This document shows positions 22,340-34,599 of a stretch of DNA of 64,000 nt, piece by piece. This stretch comes from Tenrec ecaudatus (Eukaryota; Chordata; Mammalia; Afrosoricida; Tenrecidae). Position 1 is the stretch's first letter. Each line of letters begins with the position of its first letter. A program made the position numbers and the translations under genes. The DNA is taken from contig NC_134538.1 of assembly GCF_050624435.1 (NCBI RefSeq), forward strand, positions 127,268,937-127,332,936. Direction: 5' to 3'. The notes beneath the pieces were generated by a model, which did not search any database, had not been told where the DNA came from, and saw only the letters and a list, made by a program, of their open reading frames with translations.

Positions 22340-23779
22340 CCCTCACAATCCAATCACAATCTTCCTCTAACTTGTTACCCAAACTTCATTTTCCTGATAG
22401 GAGTAACCAAGGCTATGGCTAGACTAGCCATATTAAATAACTCTGCATTGCAATGGCTTGGTGTGATGCAATGTGTTAAATAAATCCACCTCCATGCTGC
22501 TTCCAGAATAGCCTTTCAGAGGTTTATGAGAACCTTTGTTGATGGTCATGTCCGCCTGCCTAGCCTCAGGCCTCCTCCTCCAACTGCCCCAGCGGGGGAG
22601 ACACGGGTCTTTTGGTGCCTATAGGAAACCCTCTTAACCTCCCCAGCTCTTTGTGCTGTCATTGCTTGTTTACAGGCTTGTTCTCTATGCTCACCTGTAT
22701 GTTCTCGGGAAGGTAGACACTTCTCTTATTCATCAACAGGTGGCCACTACCTATCTGTCCAAAGAGAGTGCCTGAGACATGTATGCTGATTGAATAAAAT
22801 AAACAAAATCGTCGATATTATCCACTGAGTAAAATGTGGGATATTTTCTTTAAATGTAATTCCTCCTGAAACTGGAGGGTGGTACTCCAGCGGCTCACCA
22901 CAAGAACCCAGTGCTGCACAATTAAATGTTAGCAGTGCAGTGACCTTTCTTGAGAAATCTAAAAAGCAGGTGTGACTTTATTTGGCTACTTGGCTTCATG
23001 CAGTGATGGAGCAGATAGAGTCTTAGTGAGATTATTGGCATAGATCTTTACCTTTGATTCAGATTTCCTTCAGACTTTCATTTGCACCCCAGAGAGAGGA
23101 CATTACCCAGATGTATTCCTTGGCAGATCTTGAAATGTAGACATTCTATTATCGACTAAAATAGATGCATCTGGCTTAAACCCCAGGCATAATAGTGAGG
23201 CAAGTTTACACCTGATGGTGACCAAATAAAGAGGCTCTAGTTCTTGCTTAGATCTGGAGACTTTTCACATCACACAAAGGGCACAGCAGAGCCTTAGAGC
23301 AGGCCTAGGGTTTTCGCTAACGGCTATTTGGCATCTGTGCAAAAGCCTGAAAAAGTTCTCAGCTGGGGATCCAGAGTTAAAGGCCACTGAGCATGGGAGA
23401 GATTATGCTGGCCAGGACACTGGAGAGCCCTGACAACCCTTGACAAGACTGGGGGACCATTTGGTACCAGAAGCAAATTGGAATCTTGATAGCCAGAAGT
23501 GAGCTAGTAAATTCCACACTAGACAATGTGAGCATGCTATTACAAACACGTGCAGGGTTCAAACAACATCAAGTCAGGCCGATTGATTCCCAAGTGCTGG
23601 CGAGTTGGGCCCAGACATTGGCTTGTTTAAAAAGCCTCATTGCCATCACATTGATTAGGGTTCCCAGGTTGTAATCTTGATTGAAGGAGGCTGTCTCACC
23701 TTTCTCCCACTGAGGGGTTAAGACCCTTGATTCTTCTGTTAGCGCGTCTTTGGGTTTGCAGACTTTGTGGTTAGCTGCT
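22340..23779. other. 1.4-kb repeat-poor stretch
   Basis: No gene. Near 23420-23480, ctggagagccctgacaaccc ... tttggtaccagaagcaaatt resembles an LTR end followed by an ERVL-type primer site, weakly. Confidence 0.45.
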
Positions 23780-24278
23780 TGTGTTAGACCAAGTTGACTA
23801 GAGAAATAGATCCAGAGACACTCTTATATGTATAAGAAAGAGCTTTATATCAAAGAGAAAGTGTATATTGAGAAAGCATCCCAGCCGAGTCCAGATCAAG
23901 TCCATAAGTCTGATATTAGCCCATATGTCCGATACAAGTCCATAGATTCTTCTTCAGACTCATGCAGCACATGCAATGATGCTGAATAAAGGAAGATCAC
24001 AGGCCAGTAAGTGGAATGTCTTGTGGATCCAGTGGCAGTGGAGGCATCTCCAGGGCTCTGGCTGTCATCAGCATGACTCCATGTGGCTTGTCAACAGGAA
24101 TGTGAAGCAGAAAGTGAATGTGTTGCACTTTCAGGGAGGAAGAGAGGGAGTTCCCAGAATCCTCATGACTCGGCCACGCCCACAAGGAGACATCATCAGG
24201 CTGTGGCCTGAATGACAGGCTAGACTCCACCCCTTCGTTCTATTTATCAAGTTGACAGGAAATTGTGTAACTACAACA
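23780..24278 (-). mobile_element. ERVL-like LTR (family B), variant subfamily
   Basis: From tgtgttagaccaagttgact to ttgtgtaactacaaca. Carries the atgactcggccacgcccaca tract that replaces the usual middle part. Confidence 0.75.
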
Positions 24279-24569
24279 CAATTGAATACTTTATTAGCCA
24301 CAATGTAACAGGGCTCCCAGATGATTCTAAACTGAATCAGGAGTTTGAATCCCAGGTGAAGGGAAAGAAGAGGCTCTCTTCCTAGTTGCCGTGGCAATGT
24401 GGCTATCAGTCTAGTGTCTCCAACCAAGCCTGGCCACCCATCCTTATTTTATATTATTAGACTTGCTATGCTATTTGTCCAGTGTCCATTCTTATAGTGG
24501 ATCCCAAGAGGGGTATGATAAAGGCTCACAAGAAGTAGAAATTGCTTGGAATCAACATCAAAAAAAGGC

Positions 24570-24794
24570 ATCTTAGCAGCTATCAAAGATATAGCATCTG
24601 GGGTCTTAAAGGCTTGAAGATAAACAAGCAGCCATCTAGCTGAGAAACAACAAAGCCCCCATGGGAGAAGCACACTAGTCTGTGTGATCATGAGGTGCCG
24701 ATGGAATCAGGAATCATGCATCAAAGACCCAGAACAAAAAATCCTATCAATGTGAATGAAGGGGAGGACGGAGTGGAGAGAGAGTAAAAGAAAA
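24570..24794 (+). mobile_element. Family A internal fragment
   Basis: Contains tatagcatctggggtcttaa and the following segment through gaatgaagggga, then stops without the usual 3' section. The truncation point lies just before the target site of the next insertion. Confidence 0.6.
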
Positions 24795-24810
24795 GAGTCA
24801 GACACATTTC

Positions 24811-27655
24811 TTTTTCTTTTAAAAATCATTTTATTGGGGGCTCATACAACTCTTATCACAATCCATTCTTCCATCCATTGTGTAAAGCACATTTGTACAT
24901 CGGTTGCCATCATCATACTCAAAACATGTTCTTTCTACTTGAGCCCTTGCTATCAGGTCCTCATTTTTCCCTCTTCCTCCCTGCCCCCTTCCCTTACAAA
25001 CCTTGATAATTTTTTTCTCCCCCTCCCCCTCCCTCACCACAACAAACCAGATGCCTCCGATAATTTATAAAATATTATTATTGTGTCATGTCTCACACTG
25101 ACCAGTGTCTCCCTTCACCCACTTTCTGTTATCCATCCCCCAGGGAGGGGGTTCTATGTAGATCCTTGTGATCAGTTCCCCCTTTCTACCCCATCTTCCC
25201 TTTCCCCGCCTGGTATTGCTACTCTCATTATTGGTCCCGAGGGGTTCATCTGTCCTGGATTCCCTGTGTTTCCAGCTCTTATCTGTACCAGTGTACACAT
25301 TCTCATCTAGCAGGATTTCTAAGGTAGAATTGGGATCATGAGAGTGGGATGGGAGGAAGCATTAAAGAAATAGAGGAAAGTTGTATGTTTCATCAATATT
25401 ACACTGCTCCCTGACTGGCTCATCTCCTCCTGGTGATCCTCAATAAGGGGATGTCCAGTTGCCTACAGATGGGCATTTCCCTTTATTCACAATGATATGA
25501 TTTTTTGTTCTTTGTTACCTGATACCTGATCCCTTCGACACCTCGTGATCACACAGGCAGGTGTGCTTCCTCCACGTGGGTTTTGTTGCTTCTCAGCTAG
25601 ATGGCCACTTGTTTATCTTCAAGCTGTTAGTGTTTAGTTTAGTATTAAGGTGGCAGAAGGACCTTGGGCCTCTACTCAAGCACCCCCTCAATGCGTGAAT
25701 ACTTTCTTCTATTAAATTGGCATTCTATGATGCTCACCCTCCTGACACAACTGCTGAAGCCAAAGTGGGTGAACAAGTAAATGTGGTGAAGAAAGCTGAT
25801 GGTGCCTGACTATCAAAAGAGATAGTGTCTGGGGTCTTAAAGGCTTGAAGATAAACAAGTGGCCATCTAGGTGAGAAGCAACAGAGCCCACATGGAAGAA
25901 CACACCAGCCCATGTGATCACGTGATCCCGAAGGGATCAGTTATCAGGCATCAAAGAACAAAAAAATCATATAATTGGCTGCACACCTCCATGATACGAT
26001 CACCGAGGATAAACAGGTGCATAAGCAAATGTGGTGAAGAAAGCTGATGGTGCCCAGGTATCAAAAGAGATAGTGTCTGAGGTCTTAAAGGCTTGAAGGT
26101 GAACAAGCAGCCATCTAGCTCAGAAGCAACAAAGCCCACATGGAAGAAGCACACCAACCTGTGAGATCACAAGGTGCCACAGGGATCAGGTATAAGGCAT
26201 CATCATCAAAAAAAAAAAATCTTACCATAGTGAATGAGGGGGCAAGTCCAGAGTGGAGACCCAAAGCCCATTTGTCGGCCACTGGAGATCCCCTTACAGA
26301 GGGGTCTAGGGGAGGCGATGAGTCAGTCAGGGTGCGATGTAGCACCGATGAAGAATACAGCTTTCCCCCAGATCCTAGATGCTTCCTCCCCCCCAACTAC
26401 CATGATCCAAATTCTACCTTGCAAGTCTGGATAGAGCAGAGGTTGTACAGTGGTGCATACGGGAGCTGGAGGCACAGGGAATCCAGGGTGGATGATACCT
26501 TCAGGACCAGGGGTGTGAGGGGCGATACTGGGAGAGTGGACGGTGAGTGGGTTGGAAAGGGGGAGCCGATTACAAGGATCTACATGTGACCTCCTCCCTG
26601 GGGGACGGACAACAGAGAAGGGGGTGAAGGGAGATGCCGGATAGGGCAAGATATGACAAAATAATAATCTATAAATTGTCAAGGGCTCATGAGGGAGGGG
26701 GCAGTGGGGAGGGAGAGGGGAAAAAAAAGAGGACCTGATGCAAAGGGCTTACGTGGAGAGCAAATGCTTTGAAAATGATTAGGGCAAGGAATGTACAGAT
26801 GTGCTTTATACAATCGATGTATGTATATGTATGGATTGTGATAAGAGTTGTACGAGCCCCTAATAAAATGTTTTTTAAAAAACGAAAGAAAAGAAAACCA
26901 GCAAATCCATATTAAAAAAAAAAGACCCCAGAAGCTATATCTTTTGATAGCCTGGTACCATCAGCTTTGTTCACCACATTTGCTTATGCACCTGCTTTGT
27001 CTTCAGCAATCGTGTCAGGAAGGTGAGCATCATGGAATGCCAGTTTAATAGAACAAAGTGTTCTTGCATTGAGGGAGTACTTGAGTAAAGGCCCAATGTT
27101 CATCTGCTACCTTAATACTAAACTTATAAATATATGCACATAGATCTATTTTCCTATCATCATCATATAAGTATATTTACATATGTATTTAGACTTCTAT
27201 AAATGCCCTTTGCCTCCCAGTTCTTTCATCTATTTCCTTTTACTTTCCTATTGTACCACTATCATGTTCAGCCTTTATTTGGGTTTCAATAATTCCTCTT
27301 GGTTACACTGGCCTTGATGAAGCTCTGCCAGGCCTCCTACATCCTCCTCGCCATCAATTTTGGATCACTTGTTGTTCCCTTGTACCTGGAGTTGTTAAGA
27401 CCCACTTCCTTCCCCCACCCCCAGTCCCACCCCCGCCCCACCCCCCCCAACCATCGGTCCTGTTGTTTTCTCCTCCAGATTATCCTGCCTATCTTATTTA
27501 GATAGACCTGAAGAGATAATAATATGCACAAAAAACAAAACAGAGCAAATTAAAGCAACAAAACAACAATGAAAAACCAATGATAGAAAAAAGAAAAGCT
27601 TGTAAGTAGGTCAAGGTCTGTTTATTGATCTTTAGGAGTGTTTTCTGGTGGAGAG
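24811..27655 (-). mobile_element. Family A copy with perfect 16-bp target duplication, itself split by another copy
   Basis: The duplication gagtcagacacatttc is at 24795-24810 and 27656-27671. The element occupies 24811-25627 and 26928-27655. The middle is an opposite-strand copy (25628-26925). Net length is about 1.55 kb. An A-rich tract (gcaacaaaacaacaat) near 27557-27573 belongs to its interior. Confidence 0.85.
25628..26925 (+). mobile_element. Family A copy nested in the preceding one, with internal duplication
   Basis: Sense-strand copy ending cctaataaaatgttttttaaa and an A-rich tail. The segment starting gatagtgtct occurs at 25821 and again at 26069, a 248-bp tandem duplication with the linker cacacctccatgatacgatc between the units. 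The same arrangement is in the 7167-8218 copy, so the duplication predates both insertions. Confidence 0.8.
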
Positions 27656-27671
27656 GAGTCAGACACATTTC

Positions 27672-28090
27672 ATGGTAGCATGTTCATCTCCAGGACGGCC
27701 ATGACCCCAGCAGCCAGGTCCGCGCAGAGAGAGCTTCTTTACTGTCCTGGAACTTTTATAGGTAGCCACAAGACATGCATATTCAGTAGTTACATATGTC
27801 ACAAAGTGGGTGGTAACCAAGTAAAGACCCTGAGGAAACCCAACACCTGCATTCAGGAAAGGCCTGAGGGGGGATGGGTGCCAGGGGCAGGAGGAGAGGA
27901 CCAAAGAATGTCTGCTTCTACAGGGAGATAGAGTCACCCATGTGCTCACTTTAAGGCAGTATAAGTGTTTAGGGAGAATCTGTGGGAATGACTTTTAAAG
28001 CAGGATAATGTACCTGGGCTTTATCTCTAACTTACCAAAGTGGTGTCTTTCCTACCGTGGAATATTAGTTTTCCAGACTCCCTCTGTTAA
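27672..28090 (-). mobile_element. Possible LTR-like segment
   Basis: Has gagagagcttctttactgtc ctggaacttttataggtagc, like a reversed LTR with TATA and poly(A) region, and a purine-rich gaggggggatgggtgccagg block. No second copy is in the window, so weak. Confidence 0.3.
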
Positions 28091-28479
28091 CAGTTAAGGA
28101 ATATAGTCCTGGCCATATTTCCTTCAGTGTTAGTTTCTACACGAGGCCACCAGCCACTCTGAGGGGTAAAGAGGAAGCGCTCTCTACTCGTGTGAAGATT
28201 GGTGGTCTCAGAACATTTGTGGGACGTTCTGTGTCCTGTAGGGTCACTGTGAGTTAGAATAGGTTGGTTTGGTTTCTCCAGTGGACATGATTTCAAATGA
28301 ATCTAATTCAAATATCTTACTTGAAACCAAAGGAGAAAGGGGGTAGGGGTAATCAACCCAACAAAACTAAAAATGCATTTCTGAAACATTAATGAGCATA
28401 TTTGATTCTTATCCCTATCTAGTCAATAACTATCAAGCTTTAGGTTCAGGGGATAGAGTTGACAAGGTCCCTGACCTGT
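28091..28479. other. Intergenic, a SINE trace only
   Basis: 28150-28270 has gccaccagccactctgaggg ... ggtcactgtgagttagaata, an AfroSINE (+) remnant. The rest is unassigned. Confidence 0.5.
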
Positions 28480-28980
28480 TAGAGAGGCCTTCCTGATGAG
28501 GCTGAAAATGACAAAGTGAAATCAAATCAGCAAGATAACTATAAGGAAATAAAAAGCGACTTAAAAAACAAGGGTCCCCCACTAAAATGATCTTTAAAAA
28601 ACAAAAGACATAACTAAAGCTGAGGATAAGTTTTTCCAGCTATAGCCAAGGAAGATGTCTCAAGGAGGTCACATTGGGTCTGAAATCCAAAGGATGAGAA
28701 TGAACTAGGATTCACTTCAGATTTGTTTGCGGCTTCATTCTGGGTCCCTCAAGTAGATGCTGGCACATAGTTTGGAGACATTGATGGATGGATACACGCC
28801 TGCGTGAATGAATGAAGCAACTTGAGTGGAGCTGAAGACCAACCATTCCAGGTAGAGGGACCAACAGTGCAAAGACCCTGCAGCAGGAAATGTGTGCGGC
28901 TCAAAAAGGAGCCGGTGTGGTGGAGAAACTATAAAGGGGGGTGTACGAAATGGGATGAGGATAGGGAGGCAGGCAGCGTG
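28480..28980 (+). repeat. L2/MIR-type ancient repeat
   Basis: gagaggccttcctgatgagg ctgaaaatgac and agagggaccaacagtgcaaa gaccctgcagcaggaaa are L2 phrases. tgctggcacatagtttggag in between resembles a MIR end. Confidence 0.5.
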
Positions 28981-29220
28981 ATTGCATGTTACCTGGAGGT
29001 TTGCACTGAAATATAGCATAATGTTGAGAGATTTCTAGGATCAGACTCAAAAGCCAAACCATACCATTGCCAATGAGTCAAGTCCAGCTCATAATAACCC
29101 AGTAGGACAAGGCAGAACTGCTGGCTAACGTGTGCAGGGCTGTAAATGTTTATGGATGCAGAGCACCACACCTTTCTTCCGTGGAGGGGCGGGTTCCAAG
29201 CACCAAAGCACCAACCTTTC

Positions 29221-29406
29221 TTTCTCTCTCCCTGTTCTCTCTCTCTCTCTCTTTCCTTATTTTAAATCATTTTATTTAGGGCTCATACAATTCTTATCAC
29301 AATCCATCCATCCATCCATTGTGTCATGCACATTTGTGTATTTGTTGTCATCATTCTCAAAACATTTGCTTTCTACCTGAACCCTTGCTATCAGCTCCTC
29401 ATTTTT
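29221..29406 (-). mobile_element. Short family A insertion in an AfroSINE
   Basis: 186 bp flanked by gcaccaacctttc / gcaccgacctttc (29208-29220 and 29407-29419, one mismatch). The A-tail side has become a (CT)n/(GA)n run (29221-29255). Confidence 0.8.
29234..29255. repeat. (CT)n run
   Basis: Lies at the A-tail side of the family A insertion, between the tail and its target duplication. Confidence 0.85.
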
Positions 29407-29479
29407 GCACCGACCTTTCAATCCACAGCCGAGCACTGAACCATTGCACCACCAGGACTCCTAAACCCAGACTGTTGAA

Positions 29480-29585
29480 TTTAAACTTCTTCCCCTCACC
29501 AATGAGCTGGTCACCTCCGGTGAGTTAATCAACCTCAATCCTCGGCTTCCTTGTCTATGAAATGGAAACAAAATCATACCTGGCA
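29480..29585 (+). repeat. MIR fragment
   Basis: gagttaatcaacctcaatcc tcggcttccttgtctatgaa atgg corresponds to the MIR core. Confidence 0.5.
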
Positions 29586-30177
29586 CTTGGCTCTGAGGCT
29601 CAAGAGAGTCAGTTTGGAAGCCAGGCTACAAAAGTTTCAACCTCCACAGTTGAAGAAGTGAGACTTTTTCATGGGGTTTCTAGTTCAATAAAGGGCCTCT
29701 CATCTGATGGGGTAAGCAGATGGACACCCGCCCCCAACGTTGAGAGAGGAGCCGAACGCTCTGCGCTCTGCTCCTGGGGAGATTTGCAGCCTGGGAACCC
29801 CGTGGAGCAGCTCTACTCGGGCCATCAGGCTGGAGAGTTGCAGATGACCAGAGAGCAATGGGCCATAGTTCAGAGAAAGTTGGTGTGCTTGGGAACATTT
29901 ATGTCCTGTCTTTGTAAATTATCTTTTTTGTAGTTATTCACCAATTTTTCTAAGGAAAATTTTAAAAAATTGCTTTTTAAGTCCACTTTGAATAGTGGGA
30001 ATATTAAAGCTTTGCCATATTTTGAAGACATTTCTCCAATTTTGAATTTGTCTTCTCCTATGTTTTGTGGCATTTGTTCCATGCAGACATTTCAGAGATT
30101 CGGATAGCCAATATAAGCTTGAATATACAGCGATTTGTTAGATATGAAAGACATAAAAATGCCTCTACAAACTTGTA
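29586..30177. other. Intergenic, SINE trace only
   Basis: 29730-29810 shows the second-subtype SINE signature (gggaaccccgtggagcagct). The remainder is unassigned. Confidence 0.45.
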
Positions 30178-30365
30178 TCCATACCCACTGCCCTTGAGTC
30201 AGTGCTGACTTATAGCGACCCTCCCCACTCCTTGGATTTTTGAAACTGAACCGGTTTACAGGAGTCCAAAACCTAACCTTTCTCCTGAGGAGCTGCTGGT
30301 GGTTTTGAACTGCTGACCATTCGGATCTCAGCTCAACTCATAATCACTACATCACCAGGGCTCCA
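30178..30365 (-). mobile_element. AfroSINE
   Basis: ctgcccttgagtcagtgctg acttatagcgacc through ttgaactgctgaccattcgg and catcaccagggctcc. Confidence 0.8.
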
Positions 30366-30842
30366 CTTATATCTAGATTTCTTTTTAATACCTTATCTAT
30401 TATCATATTTAAATAATTGTACCAATGGAATATTTTTTAAAGTGATGTAGAGGCACCTTCAGTGTTAGCAGTTTGATCAACAACCTTTCATTTACGTTTC
30501 AATGCAAAAATAGACAAAAACTGTCAACTCACTGCCATTGTGTCAATTCTGATGCTTAAATACAGATAGATGTATCCATACTGTTTTACACAACTACGCG
30601 GTGGGGTGTTATAGTATGCCAGATGTTTTATAACTTGCATTGGTAAGTCTGTTCCTTCCCCCTTGGTGAGTTAGAAGAGGGCAGAGGCCACCCCGTGTTA
30701 TGGACGTTCATTTGGCATCTGAAGTGGGATTTATTGCTATTGCTCCAGATTCACTGGGCGTGTGAGACATTGTAAGATAAAGAACTGCTTGTTCTTATGT
30801 TGGAACTGGGATCCAGCCCCAAACCCATTCCTGGATCTATGC

Positions 30843-31080
30843 CTTTTTTTTTAATTTGCTGTAACTTGGGAGTCAATACATATGTCATATCATGCCATAG
30901 TTCAATCATGTCAAACATAATTGTACAATTTCTTCCATTAGCATGTTTTCCAAAACATACTTCTCCTTCCCGTACTTCTAGGCTTCATCTCCCTCATGTC
31001 TCCCCCATTCCTCACGATTCCTCCTCCTCCCCCAAACCCTTGTTTTATTTTCTCTCCCTGTAGGCTCAACATCCCTGGGT
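30843..31080 (-). mobile_element. L1 3' end (A-tail as T-run)
   Basis: Begins with a T-run, then gtcatatcatgccatagttc aatcatgtc, consistent with a lineage L1 3' end in reverse. Upstream L1 sequence resumes around 31840. Confidence 0.4.
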
Positions 31081-31119
31081 TTCATTTACCAAAAAATAAA
31101 GAAAGAAGTGACGCAGCTT

Positions 31120-31185
31120 GAAGAAGGTGAGCCCCAGTGGTGATGCGCCTCTGAGGTACACCCTTATATAAAAGAGCATGAGCAG
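31120..31185 (+). mobile_element. AfroSINE head fragment (doubtful)
   Basis: Only gagccccagtggtgatgcgc resembles the SINE start. The rest does not follow. Confidence 0.25.
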
Positions 31186-31839
31186 ATTATAACCGAATGG
31201 CCGTCGCAGAATTGCTGGGATAATACATATCTTAATACAGCACACGGAGCGTTGATGTACCAAGACTTTGTTCACCAACCCACAGTACACTGCTCTTTGT
31301 ACAGCGGTCTTCTTCTACCTCATAAAACATGCATTTTCCAGCATAAGTCCTCAGGTTACATGTATGTCTGGAGTAGATTCCAGTTCGCCCAGTGGAGTTT
31401 CCTTTTGGGGTCTCACCGAAGCCTCTGGAGCTCAACACGCACTGAAGGTCCAGGATTCAGTGTCCCAGTGTTCTACAGAACCTGGCCTGGGTTCCTGGGA
31501 CACCCCCAGATGCCCTATGTCAGTCTGCCCTCCCGCTGCATGCCACTAAAACCCCTCCCCTCCTAACCATCCCAAGATCTTCCTCAGTCTCTCCTCCTCC
31601 ACCTGTGGTCACCCCTCCCTCCCCCAACAGACGCACATATTTGCAAAAATTTGACCATTCAATCTCTCCTCTCCCGTGCTGCCCCTCCCATCAGTGAGCC
31701 TCATCCCTCTGACAGGGCTGCCTCCCTCTCTGGGGGACCTCACACAGATCCACATGGCTACCACACAGCAGACAGCATCCCCCACTTCTCCTTTGATTGT
31801 TTGATCCCAGCTGTCATGAGGTGCCCTCCAGCCAAATGA

Positions 31840-32440
31840 CCTACATTAGACATACCTGGAGCCCAGGATGTGTGGTTCATTGGCACTGGTCCAGCTCTTT
31901 ACCAGGCTGTCTGGTCCCCTGCCAGAAGACCGGATGCCCTACAGCTTTGAGTTTGTGCCTGTTCTGCGGCTTGTTCCTACCACAGTGGACTCATACAGTA
32001 TTTGTCCTTTTGTGCTTGACTAATTTCACTCAGTATAATGTCTTCCGATCCATCCATGAGTTGATTACTGCTTTATCAGGGATGTGTAGTATTCCACTGT
32101 ATGTTATGTACCATAAAGTTTTTTTTTATCCACTATTCTATTGATGGGAATTTAGACTGTTTCCAGCTTTTTGCTATTGTGAACTGTGATGCCATGAACA
32201 CGGGGGAACAAGCATCTGTTCATGATCTGTTTCTTATTTCTTTTGGATATATGCCCAGTAATGGTATTGCTGGGTCATAGGGTAGTTCAATTTCCATCTG
32301 TTTTAGTTATTGCCATATTGTCTTCCATGGTGGCTGTATGTATTTATAAGTCTACCAGCAGTGGGTAAGAGTTCCTATCTCACCACACCCTCTCCAACAT
32401 TTATTGTTCTTGGGTTGTTTTTTTTAATTGGGCTACAGTT
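31840..32440 (-). mobile_element. L1 3' UTR/ORF2 end fragment
   Basis: gactaatttcactcagtata atgtc, gggatgtgtagtattccact gtatg, ttttggatatatgcccagta atggtattgctgggtcat and caccctctccaacatttatt are reversed L1 landmarks in order. Confidence 0.8.
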
Positions 32441-32449
32441 ATATTCTAT

Positions 32450-32660
32450 TTGTGAGTCCTACTAGTGGTTATGGGTTGGGCTGCTAATCACCAGCTCAGC
32501 AGTTTGAAACTACCAACCACACAACATAGGGGGAAAAGGCTTTCTACTCCTGTAAAGAGTTGAAGTCTCAGAAGCCCACAGGCAAAATTTTACACTCTCC
32601 TAAAGACTTGCCATGAGTTAAAATTAACTCGATGGCAATTCATTTGGTTTTGGGATGTGC
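32450..32660 (+). mobile_element. AfroSINE inside an L1 region
   Basis: ggttatgggttgggctgcta atcacc through catgagttaaaattaactcg atggcaattcatttggttttggg. Confidence 0.85.
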
Positions 32661-33049
32661 CAGGTAGATTAACGTTTTCTGATACTTTTTAAGAATCTGC
32701 GATTATTCTGTTTTACTGAAAACAATCTAGGGAGGTGACCGAATTTGTCCGACAGCACAGACATTCTCCCTGGTCACCTGTCAAGGTCAATTTACATCAT
32801 TATACCTTGCCTGAATACTGTGGCTTTCAACCAGTTCATTCTGCTTTGTCTCCTTCCCCCCAGAATTTGATTGCCCCCCCCTCCCCCGACTGAATTAGAA
32901 TCAACATTTTCACAAGATTTAAAACCCACCTGATGAAAACTTCCTTTGGGAGCACAGCTCATTATGGTCTCTCGCCCTCAAAATTCCTTCAGCACTTAGA
33001 TCTTTTTTACTCACTTCATTTATTTTTTATGTTTATGATGTTCAAGAAA

Positions 33050-33235
33050 GGAGCCTTGGTGATGTAGTGCGCCCAACACTGAGCTGCTCTCTGCCGAGTG
33101 CGAGCCCACCATTTGCTCTGCTCTTGTGAAGGTTTTCTCTTTAAGGCTCAGAAACCCTCAAGCGGCAGGTCCACTCTGTTCTAAGTGGTCCCTAAGATTC
33201 AGAATGGACTCCATGGCAGTGATGATGTTTGAAAG
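33050..33235 (+). mobile_element. AfroSINE, first of a tandem pair
   Basis: aggagccttggtgatgtagt g through attcagaatggactccatgg cagtg. Followed at once by another in the same orientation. Confidence 0.8.
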
Positions 33236-33410
33236 GAACCCCAGTGGTGCGGAGGGTTAGGTCTTGAGTTGCTAACTGGATGTTTGGCAGTTCAAACCCG
33301 CCAGCAGCTTCACAGAAGAGGAGGCTGTCTGCTCCCATAAAGATTCCGTCTTGGAAACCTATGTAGGGGTGCTATTAGTTCGAATCACTTGGTGGTACTG
33401 GGTTTGGTTT
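33236..33410 (+). mobile_element. AfroSINE, second of a tandem pair
   Basis: aggaaccccagtggtgcgga gggttag through gttcgaatcacttggtggta ctgggtttggtttt. Confidence 0.8.
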
Positions 33411-33750
33411 TAGGATCATGTTCAAGGCACTTTTATAGGCTCTGAGGATAAATCACTGAACAAAACAGATCAAAATCTCTGTCCTTAGGACACTTACATC
33501 CTGGTGGCAGCAAAATAACTTTGTAAAACAAACACAATAAAGTAATTACACAGTATGTTAGCAGATGGTAAGTGCTGTGAGGAAAAAAGCTTGCTCAGGG
33601 AGAATGAGCTTGCAGGGTGGAGGTAAGGCGGATTGTAATATGCTGGGTGGTCAGGGCAGGCCTCTCCGAGAAGGTGACCTTTGATCAAGGACTTACAGGA
33701 GGCAAGTGAGTTAGTCATTGATTTAATTGTGTTTGGTGGGGAGCTGGCTG
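33411..33750 (+). repeat. L2 fragment
   Basis: ctgaggataaatcactgaac aaaacagatc, ggtaagtgctgtgaggaaaa, gcaggcctctccgagaaggt gacctttgatcaagg: clear L2 3' end landmarks. Confidence 0.7.
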
Positions 33751-33956
33751 GGGGAGAGGTGAGCCTTAGGCCCAGCCAGGGTTGCTTCTTGACTGCTCAC
33801 GCAATGCCTGCTTTTCTCAATGAAATTGTGAACTTTCTGAAACCAGAGAGATTCGCGGATCCGATCCGGTTTTTTGCACTGTCTTCAGTGCCCTGCACAG
33901 TGTTTTGTAGGTAGCAAGTGATCCGACGCGGAGGAACATCAGTTCTACTGATAACC

Positions 33957-34155
33957 AAAGAGCTCTGGGAGGGGCGTGGCTACGTGTTGGACTGTGATCT
34001 GTGAGCTCAGCAGTTCGAAGCCACCAGCCTCTCGGAGGGAGAAAGACGGGGCTCTCTACTCCCGCAAAGTTATAGGTTCGGAGACTGCCAGGGCAGTTCT
34101 ACCCTGTCACACAGAGTCACTATGAGTTGGCATCTACTCGATGGCAGTTTGGTTT
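33957..34155 (+). mobile_element. AfroSINE, well preserved
   Basis: ggggcgtggctacgtgttgg act, gttcgaagccaccagcctct, gagttggcatctactcgatg gcag. Confidence 0.85.
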
Positions 34156-34599
34156 TTGACTTACATAATGGCTAGGTGATCATTTGTAAAGTATTTGGCA
34201 ATTGCCGATTTATTGAATATAGTACACCAGTGACCTTTGCATTTGTAATCATTCTGAAGCATTAACGATAAATCCCTGCATAAATACACCAACATGCACT
34301 TTTGCTTTAATAAGCTTTCTCTTTAAAGGAAGAAGCCACAGGCTGTGACCCAGGGAAAAGTAACACTGCCCCCTGCTGGGCAGACAGTACTACGTGTTTT
34401 CAGCCTAATTACTGTCTGTTTAAGATACATTTAAGTACACTGTAACTCATCAGTACCTACAAACTAACCACAAATACTCAGGTTAATATGTTGATACAAT
34501 TTGTTCATGCACCATCAAAGAAAACTAAGTTTCTTCAAAAAGGAGAGGGTAAAAGCTGTTGACTTAATTAATGTTCTCTCTTTAACCTCCTCTGGATCT

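Larger units (their letters stand above)
29048..29462 (-). mobile_element. AfroSINE split by a family A insertion
   Basis: 29048-29220 (accattgccaatgagtcaag) and 29407-29462 (gccgagcactgaaccattgc accaccaggactcct). The break carries the 13-bp duplication of the inserted element. Confidence 0.8.

Noticed and set aside
25777..26220. Direct repeats considered as a CRISPR-like or satellite array
   Set aside because: Only two long units, both inside a retroposon, in a mammalian genome.
26140..26682. 149-codon (+) and 119-codon (-) frames
   Set aside because: Inside a family A copy that is truncated and diverged. Frames are not shared by the sister copy at 7167-8218.
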